From a bacterium (GTDB taxonomy: Bacteria > Armatimonadota > Abditibacteriia > Abditibacteriales > Abditibacteriaceae): 64,000 nucleotides of DNA. Every line of letters starts with the position of its first letter. Positions within the stretch are counted from its first letter, which is position 1. Shown here in pieces: positions 17,626-25,160 of the stretch. The stretch spans positions 238,635 through 302,634 of the forward strand of contig SDZD01000001.1 of NCBI GenBank assembly GCA_004172935.1, written 5' to 3'. Under the pieces are notes generated by a model. The model saw only the letters and a program-made list of their open reading frames with translations. It was not told the DNA's origin and did not search any database. The translations under genes were made by a program, and so were the position numbers.

Positions 17626-17810
17626 ACTATAAAACTGATTATACCCATCTCGTTTGCTTTTTAAACAACTTGTCTCAACTTTTTTGCAGGGGGCCAACTT
17701 TGCGCACAGTTCGTTCAAAACTTCCCCCTACCCCACAAGCCAGTTAAAATCACCACCCGCACCCGTTTCTCGGAGGAAGTCGAGTACAAAGAGGAACTGC
17801 TCTCGCATCC

Positions 17811-18965
17811 ATGAGCCGTCCCATCGTCGTTTTCGTCGCTCCTTCCACTGGAACCTTTACTCCCACTCATTCGGGAGCACTCAGCACCGACATCCACGAA
17901 TGCGCCCTGCAAGCCCGTATGGATGGCTTCGACCCCATCGTCATCGCCCGCCAGGGGCCACCGGACATCGCCCCCTGGGACGACGTGAAAAGCTATTTCG
18001 TCCCCTACCCTAATATTCCAACAGGCTCGTTTGCCGAAAGGATTGGACGATTCGAACGGCGTCTGCTTGGCTGGCGCCACGTCGGTCAGCGCGTCTACAC
18101 GGCCCGACTCGCCCGTACTCTGCGCGAGAACGGCCTAACTAACGCCCCTCTCTTCCCCTCCAACGATCCCGATGGCGTCGTCTTTTTGCGTTCATGTTTC
18201 CCGCAAGCGCGCCTATATCACCGCTTCCACAATCAAATGGAATCGAAGCCGCGCGTGCGCGCCGCACTCGGCAATGCGGCCAGTGCCAATCTCTGCGTGT
18301 CCGACTTCACAAGCCGCTGGATCGAAAAATACTACTCTACTCAAGCAAGCACGGTTTATGATGGGGTCAACCTCGAAGAGTTCACTCCGGCCTTAACATC
18401 CCCCTCTGGCCCCACTGTTCTCAATTTCGTAGGACGCACCGGACATGAGAAAGCACCCGACATCTTTCTGGAAGCGGCCCGACTTCTCAGCGAGGCGCGC
18501 CGCGACTTCGGCGTTCAATTAGTCGGCTCCAATCATTGGGGCGAAGTTACCCTCGACGAATTCCAGCGTAAGCTACAAGAGCTATCGGCCCAAATCGAGA
18601 AGAACGGCGTGAAAGTGCGCCAAACCGGACATGTGCCACGCGCTCGTATTGCCGACGAATTCCGCCGCGCCCATATCCACATCGTTCCTTCGCGCTGGGA
18701 TGAGCCGTTTGGCCTCACCACCATTGAGGGTATGGCATGTGGTTTGGCGACCATCGCCTCAAATACAGGCGGCTCCCCCGAAATCATCGCCGACAGTGGA
18801 CAACTCTTCGAGCGCGATAACGCCGCCGACCTCGCCCATCAAATCACGCTCTGGCTAAATGCCCCCGAACTGCGCCGTGTATTTGCCCTAAAAGCACGCA
18901 AGCGCGCCGAGGAGTTCAGTTGGGCACGCACATGGGCAGGGCTTCGCGCCGCAATGGAATCCTAA
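17811..18965 (+). CDS. Glycosyltransferase, GT4-like (GT-B fold)
   Basis: This 384-residue cytoplasmic enzyme probably transfers a sugar from a nucleotide-sugar donor to a cell-surface glycan or lipid. The N-terminal Rossmann half has the usual glycine-rich acceptor region (THSGALSTDIHECALQARMD). The C-terminal half opens with LNFVGRTGHEKAPDIFLEAA and ends with SRWDEPFGLTTIEGMACG, the GT4 EPFG...E donor-binding motif, followed by TGGSPEII. Start ATG 17811 follows GAGGAA about 18 bases upstream. It is divergent from the LacI gene. Acceptor and donor cannot be inferred. Confidence 0.87.
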   Translation: MSRPIVVFVAPSTGTFTPTHSGALSTDIHECALQARMDGFDPIVIARQGPPDIAPWDDVKSYFVPYPNIPTGSFAERIGRFERRLLGWRHVGQRVYTARLARTLRENGLTNAPLFPSNDPDGVVFLRSCFPQARLYHRFHNQMESKPRVRAALGNAASANLCVSDFTSRWIEKYYSTQASTVYDGVNLEEFTPALTSPSGPTVLNFVGRTGHEKAPDIFLEAARLLSEARRDFGVQLVGSNHWGEVTLDEFQRKLQELSAQIEKNGVKVRQTGHVPRARIADEFRRAHIHIVPSRWDEPFGLTTIEGMACGLATIASNTGGSPEIIADSGQLFERDNAADLAHQITLWLNAPELRRVFALKARKRAEEFSWARTWAGLRAAMES

Positions 18966-19054
18966 CTCTTTGTTCACATCCCTTGTCAGGGCGCAACACC
19001 AGAACCACATACGAGCCACTTTATACTGCATAAGCCGCCGAGTGCGGATTCTTC

Positions 19055-19450
19055 ATGCTGGGATTTTTGATTCGTCTCGCAGTCTCCACCGCCACACTAC
19101 TGTTTATGGCGGGCGCTTCCAATGGGCAAATCGTTGTCAAAAGCACGGGTGCCGCCATCATTTCCGCGCTTATTTTAGGGTTGGTTAACGCACTGGTGAA
19201 ACCAATTCTCGAATTTATTCTGGGCGCACTCACTCTCCCTCTCTCGTGTCTGACTCTGGGATTATGGAGTTTGGTACTTTCTGCCCTCATTAACGGCTTT
19301 TTGTTTTACGCTGTTGCGAATGTAATTCAGGGATTCGGTGTCCAATCATTTGGCGTAGCAATCGTAGCAAGTATCGTTCTGTCCATCGTGAACTCCATCG
19401 CCACAGGCTTAACCAAAAACGACGGTAACGCGCGGGCCAATCGTCGCTAA
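19055..19450 (+). CDS. Phage holin family 4 (PF04020-like) integral membrane protein
   Basis: This 131-residue, four-helix membrane protein shows the YvlD/Mycobacterial holin superfamily IV pattern: a conserved GLVNALVKPILEFILGALTL stretch, SCLTLGLWSLVLSALINGFL and GFGVQSFGVAIVASIVLSIV. Despite the family name, chromosomal members are not phage genes and their role in the envelope is unclear. It ends 11 bp before rapZ and may be co-transcribed with rapZ-yvcK. Confidence 0.85.
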   Translation: MLGFLIRLAVSTATLLFMAGASNGQIVVKSTGAAIISALILGLVNALVKPILEFILGALTLPLSCLTLGLWSLVLSALINGFLFYAVANVIQGFGVQSFGVAIVASIVLSIVNSIATGLTKNDGNARANRR

Positions 19451-19461
19451 ATCGCACATTT

Positions 19462-20481
19462 ATGCAACTCATCGTCATCACCGGACTTTCAGGCGCGGGC
19501 AAAGGTCTGGCGACCCGCCACTTCGAAGATTTTGGCTTCTTCTGCGTGGATAACTTGCCCCCCATGCTCATGGCCTCGTTCGCTGAATTGCTCGAACGCG
19601 GCAAAATTGGCAAAGCCGCCCTCGTCGTGGACGTGCGTGGCGGCGAGTTCTTCCCCGAATTGGTTCAAGCGCTCGATGACCTCCAAAAGCGCGACCTCGA
19701 ATTCAAAACCCTCTTCCTCGACTGCGACGACGATGCCCTACTCAAGCGCTTCTCCGAAACGCGCCGCAAGCACCCACTGGACGATGGTATCGGACTCATC
19801 GCCGCCATCGAGCGCGAGCGCGAACTGCTCGTACCCTTGCGTGAGCGTGCCGATAAAGTCGTAAACACCTCGCGCGTCACTCCGCGTGAGTTACGTGCCG
19901 AAATCGAGCGCACCTTCGTTTCAGGCGAAGCACAGGCCAACGCCGGAATGCTCATTCAAGTCGAGAGCTTCGGCTTCAAGCACGGGCCACACTCTTCCGC
20001 CGACCTCGTTTTCGACGTGCGCTTTTTGCCTAACCCCAACTATGACCGCGAAATCGGCCATCTTGATGGATTCGAGAAACCCGTCATCGACTACGTGATG
20101 CGCGAACCCGTCACTCAAGAATTCCTCACCCATTGGCAGGATTTTCTGAGTTTCGTTATCCCGCAGTTCAGCAAAGAGGGCAAAGCCTATCTCACCATCG
20201 CCACTGGCTGCACTGGCGGACGGCACCGTAGCGTGGCTCTCACGAACTGGATGGGGGCTTGGCTGCGCGATTCCGGCTTTCGCGTTCAGGTTTCGCACCG
20301 CGACCTCGTGCGCGGCCCCCAGGCTGTCACCCCGGCTCCAACTTCCACGCAAAGCGCCCCCAGCCAAACCTTCGGCGCTCCCACTGCATCAACTGGCGCG
20401 GCCAATGCCGCGAACGCGGGTCTAGAAATCGCCTCCCCCTCCGACGAAGAAGCATTGTTGGGTGAGGACGCGCGCCGATGA
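19462..20481 (+). CDS. rapZ: RNase adapter/nucleotide-binding protein RapZ (YvcJ)
   Basis: This 339-residue P-loop protein has a Walker A GLSGAGKG near residue 8, CVDNLPPML (the RapZ DNLP motif), RRKHPLDDG, and in the C-terminal domain YLTIATGCTGGRHRSVALTN. In E. coli RapZ steers RNase E to the GlmZ sRNA; in Gram-positives YvcJ binds nucleotides and affects competence. The first 285 residues match the family; the last 55 are an Ala/Ser/Thr/Pro-rich tail (APTSTQSAPSQTFGAPTAST) not seen in standard RapZ. It overlaps yvcK by the four bases ATGA, indicating translational coupling. Confidence 0.95.
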   Translation: MQLIVITGLSGAGKGLATRHFEDFGFFCVDNLPPMLMASFAELLERGKIGKAALVVDVRGGEFFPELVQALDDLQKRDLEFKTLFLDCDDDALLKRFSETRRKHPLDDGIGLIAAIERERELLVPLRERADKVVNTSRVTPRELRAEIERTFVSGEAQANAGMLIQVESFGFKHGPHSSADLVFDVRFLPNPNYDREIGHLDGFEKPVIDYVMREPVTQEFLTHWQDFLSFVIPQFSKEGKAYLTIATGCTGGRHRSVALTNWMGAWLRDSGFRVQVSHRDLVRGPQAVTPAPTSTQSAPSQTFGAPTASTGAANAANAGLEIASPSDEEALLGEDARR

Positions 20482-21773
20482 ACCGTTTCCTTCCGCGCAC
20501 CCGCCCAATATCAATGGGTTGGCTGACTCTGGGACTGGGCATCAAACGCTGGGCATTGCTTACAGTGGTAGGCATCGTCCTCGTGGTGCTGGGCGCGGCG
20601 CTCGCCTTCGCTTATGTCGCTCTCGATTTTTCGCTGAGCGTCGTCGCTTTTCTCGATAGCCTATCAGGCCGATTCCTCGATTCGGTCGCCCTCGGCACCA
20701 TGCTGCTGACGCTGGGCGTGGTAGCAATCGTCTTCGGTGTGCGAGGCGTCTTCAAGGCCGTTGAGCGCGTATATGCTAACGAAACTCACCGCGACTTCCT
20801 TGATGTCGCCCGCACCCGCAAAAAGCTCGATTCCGCCGAACGGGTCGTGGCGTTGGGCGGCGGCACTGGCCTTTCGACCATGCTGCGCGGCTTGAAGGAG
20901 CATTCCAGCAACATCACCGCAATCGTGACTATGGCCGACGACGGCGGCTCGACGGGCAAACTGCGCGAACATGGAATGCTGCCTCCCGGCGACTTACGCA
21001 ACTGTATCGCTGCCCTCGCCGAAGCCGAACCGCTGATGACCGAGTTATTCCAGTACCGCTTCAAGGGGTTGGGTGAACTAAAGGGACACTCGCTCGGCAA
21101 CCTGTTCATGGCCGCCATGTTCGAGAAAACCGGCGACTTCGATTTGGCTGTGCGCGAGGTCTCCAAGGTTCTCGCGATTCGGGGTCGCGTGTTGCCCTCG
21201 ACGCTCGACGACATTCGTCTGGGCGCCGAACTTCAGGATGGCACCGAAATCATCGGGCAGGTCAACGTCAACCAAGCCTCCAACATTGCACGGGCTTTCA
21301 TTATCCCCGATAGCCCAAGAGCGCTTCCCGGCGCAGTCGAAGCTATTCACGATGCCGAAGTCATCATCATCGGCCCAGGTTCGCTTTTCACCTCCATTAT
21401 CCCCAACCTGTTGGTCCCCGAAATCGCCGAGGCCATCAAGAAAAGCGACGCCCCAAAAATCTACGTCTGCAACGTGATGACGCAGCCCGAAGAAACCTGT
21501 GGCTACAGCGCCGCCGACCATGTGCGCGCTATCATTCGCCACATCGGGCCGGGGGTTGTGACCCACGTACTACTCAATTCGGCCAAAGTCCCCGACGAAG
21601 TTTTAGAACGCTATTCCGCCATTGGCGCCGAATATATCCAGCCCGAAGAGACCGAAATCGAAATGATGGGCGTGCGCGCCATTCACGGCCCCTTCATCGA
21701 CGTATCCAACGTCGTGCGCCATCACCCCGGCAAACTCGCCGCCGCCATCTTCCGTATCGCCTCGCGGGTGTAG
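20478..21773 (+). CDS. yvcK: YvcK-family gluconeogenesis/cell-shape factor with N-terminal membrane anchor
   Basis: This 431-residue protein belongs to the CofD-like family (2-phospho-L-lactate transferase fold). YvcK binds UDP-GlcNAc and is needed for growth on gluconeogenic carbon sources and normal PBP localisation. The CofD domain begins at RVVALGGGTGLSTMLRGLKE (residues about 121-140) and continues with TMADDGGSTGKLR, PPGDLRNC and GPGSLFTSIIPNLLVPEI. Residues 22-95 form two membrane segments (RWALLTVVGIVLVVLGAALA; TMLLTLGVVAIVFGVRGVF), as in some cyanobacterial and Chloroflexi homologs. The usual third gene whiA is absent; a terminator follows at 21844. Confidence 0.94.
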   Translation: MNRFLPRTRPISMGWLTLGLGIKRWALLTVVGIVLVVLGAALAFAYVALDFSLSVVAFLDSLSGRFLDSVALGTMLLTLGVVAIVFGVRGVFKAVERVYANETHRDFLDVARTRKKLDSAERVVALGGGTGLSTMLRGLKEHSSNITAIVTMADDGGSTGKLREHGMLPPGDLRNCIAALAEAEPLMTELFQYRFKGLGELKGHSLGNLFMAAMFEKTGDFDLAVREVSKVLAIRGRVLPSTLDDIRLGAELQDGTEIIGQVNVNQASNIARAFIIPDSPRALPGAVEAIHDAEVIIIGPGSLFTSIIPNLLVPEIAEAIKKSDAPKIYVCNVMTQPEETCGYSAADHVRAIIRHIGPGVVTHVLLNSAKVPDEVLERYSAIGAEYIQPEETEIEMMGVRAIHGPFIDVSNVVRHHPGKLAAAIFRIASRV

Positions 21774-21843
21774 TCCGAACCACCTGACTCGTAAAAATAA
21801 GTCGCCACAACGGTTCTCTAAATTAAGCACCTGCCACATAAAA

Positions 21844-21875
21844 GGGCCACCGCTGTTCAAGCGGTGGCCCTTTTT
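21844..21875 (+). terminator. Rho-independent terminator after rapZ-yvcK
   Basis: GGGCCACCGC at 21844-21853 pairs with GCGGTGGCCC at 21861-21870 around a 7-base loop, followed by five T residues. Closes the rapZ-yvcK transcript. Confidence 0.93.
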
Positions 21876-22033
21876 GATGCGAAACGGCGTAATTTCCTTA
21901 GTTGAGGGTTTCTTAAGATAAATCACGCAGAAACTTGAGAAGGCGTTAAGGATGGCTAACCAACAATGACACGAAAGGGGCCGTCCATAAAGACAACGGA
22001 GCCAATATTGCTTTCAGCTCCTCAAGGAAGATC

Positions 22034-22372
22034 ATGAAAACCATCAACACCAAGAAAATGTTACTCGGCGCCGCTTTGCTCGGTGCTCTTACTGTAGGCG
22101 GCACGATTTCGTCCGCAGAAGCGCAACCCCGTCGCGGCAATCGCCCCGGTGGCCGTCCATTCGTTCGCACCCAGACCTTCACTGGCCGCGTCACCAAAGT
22201 TCGCTCATGGAATAGCTTCGACATCAACGCAGCGGGCCGCGTTTACAACGTCTATCTGCGCGGAAACGCACCACGCCGACTCGATGTAAACGACCGCGTC
22301 CGAGTCACAGGCGTCCGCCAGGACAGCAACGACATTCGCAACGCCACCGTCAGCATCATTCGCAACCGCTAA
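22034..22372 (+). CDS. Small exported protein, possible OB-fold
   Basis: This is a 112-residue exported protein. A signal peptide is clear (KKMLLGAALLGALTVGGTIS, then SSAEAQP; cleavage about residue 31). The mature part starts with a basic RRGNRPGGRPF tail, then TFTGRVTKVRSWNSFDINAA, VYNVYLRG and DVNDRVRVTGVRQD, which looks like a small beta-barrel of the OB type found in DUF5666-like periplasmic proteins. Monocistronic, between terminators at 21844 and 22384. Function unknown. Confidence 0.75.
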   Translation: MKTINTKKMLLGAALLGALTVGGTISSAEAQPRRGNRPGGRPFVRTQTFTGRVTKVRSWNSFDINAAGRVYNVYLRGNAPRRLDVNDRVRVTGVRQDSNDIRNATVSIIRNR

Positions 22373-22383
22373 AGCGAATCGCA

Positions 22384-22425
22384 CGAAAATCGGCCCCATT
22401 CTTCATAGAATGGGGCCGATTTTCG
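22384..22425 (+). terminator. Perfect 18-bp-stem terminator
   Basis: Bases 22384-22401 (CGAAAATCGGCCCCATTC) pair perfectly with 22408-22425 around the loop TTCATA. The A/T-rich outer stem gives a T-run on either strand. Ends the small exported protein gene. Confidence 0.9.
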
Positions 22426-22475
22426 TTTACCGCAAAACACGCAGTTTCCGCACAATACGTTCTAAACTTCATCCC

Positions 22476-22712
22476 ATGAACACTGAATTTTTGAGCGAAG
22501 CCGAAATCGGCGCTCGTTACCCCGGCGAGTGGGTACTGGTCAAAAATGCCGAGTTCGACGAACAATGGCGCGTCACCAGAGGCATTGTTGCCGCCCACTC
22601 GCCAGAACGAGAAGTTATCGACACTGCTCAGCAACAAATGACCGAAGAGTCGGGTAATTTGGCTCGCCTATGCTTCAAAAAATGGCCTAAGGATGTCGCA
22701 ATCCTACTTTAA
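22476..22712 (+). CDS. Small hypothetical protein, coupled to the retropepsin-like gene
   Basis: This 78-residue soluble protein starts at ATG 22476 (MNTEFLSEAEIGARYPGEWV). It contains EVIDTAQQQMTEESGNLARL and ends KWPKDVAILL. The stop overlaps the next start by one base (TAATG), so the two are translationally coupled. Small partners of this kind that sit before retropepsin-like aspartyl proteases occur in several phyla, but I cannot name a family. The longer ORF from 22410 is rejected because it runs through the terminator stem. Confidence 0.72.
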   Translation: MNTEFLSEAEIGARYPGEWVLVKNAEFDEQWRVTRGIVAAHSPEREVIDTAQQQMTEESGNLARLCFKKWPKDVAILL

Positions 22713-23095
22713 TGACTTTTGAATTTGATCCAGCGGCTTCGTCTATTCAAGTCAAAGCCGCCTATTCAACGGGAAGTTATATCCGAATTTTGAATTTGGT
22801 ACTCGACACAGGAGCAACGCAGACAGTTATCAACCCCAAGGCACTATCGTTTTTGGGCGATGTCTCTGGGTATATGGCTGGAGCATACGAAGTTGAGACC
22901 GCCAACGGGCGCGTCACCACGTTTGGAGTACGCCTCCCGGCTTTATTTGCGCTTGGACAAATGCGCGAAGATTTCGTCGTCATCGTTCATGACATAGGCT
23001 CTTCACTTCCAGTTGACGGCGTGCTTGGCCTCGATTTCCTGCGGGGGCACCGACTGTGCCTCGACTTTGTGCGCGGCGAACTCGAACTGCTTTAG
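22712..23095 (+). CDS. Retropepsin-like aspartyl protease
   Basis: This is a 127-residue, single-domain protein of the clan AA aspartic protease fold. The catalytic motif is LVLDTGATQTVI (Asp at about residue 33, D-T-G-A), followed by a flap region (YEVETANGRVTTFGVRLPAL) and the closing motif VDGVLGLDFLRG (hydrophobic-hydrophobic-Gly). One such domain needs to dimerise to be active. There is no signal peptide. Natural substrates of these bacterial proteins are largely unknown. Its stop (TAG) overlaps the convergent rdgB stop codon. Confidence 0.85.
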   Translation: MTFEFDPAASSIQVKAAYSTGSYIRILNLVLDTGATQTVINPKALSFLGDVSGYMAGAYEVETANGRVTTFGVRLPALFALGQMREDFVVIVHDIGSSLPVDGVLGLDFLRGHRLCLDFVRGELELL

Positions 23096-23700
23096 CGAGT
23101 CTTCAAATACTCCACAAACTGTCTCACAGCCCGTGCGCGGTGCGAAACGGTGGCTTTCACCTCAGGTGACACTTCGCCGCCCGTTTTTCCAACATATTCG
23201 GAGTCGGCTCCTGTGGCGAGCGTGATGCCGAAGATAGGATCATAGCCAAAGCCACCTGTTCCACGCGCTTCGAGCGCGATTTCTCCCTCACAAACGCCTT
23301 CTGCTTCCCATTCGATACCATCGGGTGTCGCGAGACACAACGTGCAGCGATAGCGCGCACCGCGTTCTTCGACGGGAACATCTATCATGCGGTCGAGAAT
23401 AGCGAGCATCCGATCAGAGTCAGAACCCTCAGACCAGCGCGCCGAATGAACGCCCGGTTCGCCATTTAAAGCATCGACTTCCAAACCGGAGTCATCAGCG
23501 AGGACGCGCACGCCGAAATGCTGGGAATAAAACTCGGCTTTGATGCGCGCGTTGTCCGCCATCGTCGCGCCATCTTCTTCGGGGGCTTCGGTCGCGGGAA
23601 AATCGTTGAGTGTTTGTAGCTGCAAATCAGGAACACCGCTCAGCATAGCGGCAATTTCTCCGGCTTTATGCTGCGACGTGGTGGCGAGTAGAATGGTCAT
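23092..23700 (-). CDS. rdgB: dITP/XTP pyrophosphatase (RdgB/HAM1)
   Basis: This 202-residue house-cleaning enzyme hydrolyses non-canonical purine NTPs (dITP, XTP) to monophosphates. Motifs are LLATTSQHKAGEIAAML at the N-terminus, VLADDSGLEVDALNGEPGVH (catalytic Asp region) followed by SARW, and GFGYDPIF near the C-terminus, ending HRARAVRQF. ATG 23700 is chosen because the domain starts at once; an earlier in-frame start at 23751 adds a non-family extension inside murI. It overlaps the 3' end of murI by 35 bp, so it is the last gene of the amidase-gerMN-murI-rdgB operon. Confidence 0.95.
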   Translation of the reverse strand: MTILLATTSQHKAGEIAAMLSGVPDLQLQTLNDFPATEAPEEDGATMADNARIKAEFYSQHFGVRVLADDSGLEVDALNGEPGVHSARWSEGSDSDRMLAILDRMIDVPVEERGARYRCTLCLATPDGIEWEAEGVCEGEIALEARGTGGFGYDPIFGITLATGADSEYVGKTGGEVSPEVKATVSHRARAVRQFVEYLKTR

Positions 23701-24490
23701 GAGCTTGGTGTAAATCGAAAACGGGGCCAACCTCAAGGTTGGGTTCCTCAATGTCCATCAATGTACGCACCCAGTTTGCGACACCTTCGCGCGGGCCGGA
23801 CACCCAGTAACGGTCAGGCTCGGAACTAGGCTCGATATAAGGGAATCGAGTAGCGACTTCTTCGGCGAGCGCCGTCGCGGGGTCGACGAAATGCAATTCG
23901 GGCGCGACCTCGCGCATCAGCGGCAATAACAACGGATAATGGGTGCAGCCCAGAATCACAGCCTCCGCCCCAAAGCGTTGCAGCGGCGCCAGATAGTGGC
24001 GGCACGCTTCGAGTGCCTCGCGTGAGGTGGTTTGCTCTGATTCGACCAACGGAACAAACGCCGGACAGGCGATTTCACAGCTTTGAATACGAGGATTAAG
24101 GCGATGCAGCACGCGGGTATAAACCCCGCTATTAACCGTGGCCTGGGTCGCCAGCACGCCCACTTTACGCCCGCACTGTGCCGCCAGACGCGCCCCAGGC
24201 TCGATGACACCGAAAACGGGTGTTGGCGCGAATTTATCGCGCGCCAATGGCAGCGCGTGCGCCGAAGTGGTGTTACACGCGAACACGAGTGCCTCAGCCC
24301 CTTGCCGCTTCAAGAATCCCGAAATCGACAGCGCGTAGTGACGAATCTCTTCGCTGGTTTTATCGCCGTAAGGGACATGCGCCGTATCGGCGAAATAAAG
24401 TAGGCGCGCTCCCGGTAAGCGCTTTCGCAACTCACGGGCGACCGTCAGGCCGCCCACTCCAGAGTCGCGCACACCAATGGAAAGTTTCAC
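23666..24490 (-). CDS. murI: Glutamate racemase MurI
   Basis: This 274-residue cofactor-independent racemase makes D-glutamate for peptidoglycan. Key residues are visible: D9/S10 in GVRDSGVGG, HVPYG near residue 38, C72 in FACNTTSAHAL and C182 in LGCTHYPLLLP, the two catalytic cysteines. The last 20 residues (EVGPVFDLHQAHDHSTRHHV) are an extra His-rich tail overlapping the rdgB start. Its start overlaps the GerMN lipoprotein stop by ATGA. The racE/gerM/rdgB neighbourhood is also seen in Bacillus. Confidence 0.95.
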   Translation of the reverse strand: MKLSIGVRDSGVGGLTVARELRKRLPGARLLYFADTAHVPYGDKTSEEIRHYALSISGFLKRQGAEALVFACNTTSAHALPLARDKFAPTPVFGVIEPGARLAAQCGRKVGVLATQATVNSGVYTRVLHRLNPRIQSCEIACPAFVPLVESEQTTSREALEACRHYLAPLQRFGAEAVILGCTHYPLLLPLMREVAPELHFVDPATALAEEVATRFPYIEPSSEPDRYWVSGPREGVANWVRTLMDIEEPNLEVGPVFDLHQAHDHSTRHHVAA

Positions 24491-25134
24491 GCGCCGCCCG
24501 CTTGGCTCCCGGCTGATGGTGCCGAAGCCGCGCCTGCCTTGGCCTGAAGCTTGGCGTCAGGTTCAATCGCATCGCTGACATCCAGTTCACCGAGGGTCGA
24601 AAGCGGGCTATTATCGGTTTTCAGAACCACAGGTTTCTTGGCTCCCGATGCGTCCGAAGCGGTATTAACAAGGGCATACACCGCGAGACGAACCGTGGTT
24701 TCGCCAGCCTTCGACCAGAATTCGGTGTCATTGAAATCTTTGCTCAGGTTCACCGACACCGATTTGCCATCATCATGGTAATCGAGGACGGAGGTTTTGG
24801 GCGGGAAGTATTGCGGCGACATCTTGATGATGTCGGCAAGAGCTGCCGTTGGGTCACCGAACTTCTTCTGTGAATCGAGAGCCTCTTTCGATACAGCTTT
24901 GGAATGCAACTTGTCGTCTTTGCCCGGTACCCACACATTCGATAACAACGAGGCGCGCTCCGTTACCGTAGGGGTGGCATCCGTCGAGACGACAGCCGAA
25001 TTATTTGTGGCCTCATTGGAAACCTGCGCCGAAGCATTTTCAACTGCGGCATTATTTCCACCGCTCGAAGGCGAGCATCCAGCCAACGCCAGCGCAAGAA
25101 GCGCACAAGGAACAAAATTTACGAACGGTTTCAC
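24487..25134 (-). CDS. GerMN-domain lipoprotein
   Basis: This 215-residue precursor has a lipoprotein signal (FVNFVPCALLALALAGCSPS, Cys at residue 20), then a low-complexity Asn/Ser/Ala/Thr linker to about residue 60. The GerMN domain follows (residues about 65-185: ALADIIKMSPQYFPP; SVSVNLSKDFND; TTVRLAVYALVNTASDA). GerMN domains are found in spore germination GerM and in LpqB-like envelope lipoproteins; no sporulation role is implied here. It lies 26 bp after the amidase gene and is coupled to murI by a 4-base overlap, consistent with cell-wall metabolism. Confidence 0.85.
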   Translation of the reverse strand: MKPFVNFVPCALLALALAGCSPSSGGNNAAVENASAQVSNEATNNSAVVSTDATPTVTERASLLSNVWVPGKDDKLHSKAVSKEALDSQKKFGDPTAALADIIKMSPQYFPPKTSVLDYHDDGKSVSVNLSKDFNDTEFWSKAGETTVRLAVYALVNTASDASGAKKPVVLKTDNSPLSTLGELDVSDAIEPDAKLQAKAGAASAPSAGSQAGGA

Positions 25135-25160
25135 GATGAACTCCTGCGAGGAGTGGAGTA

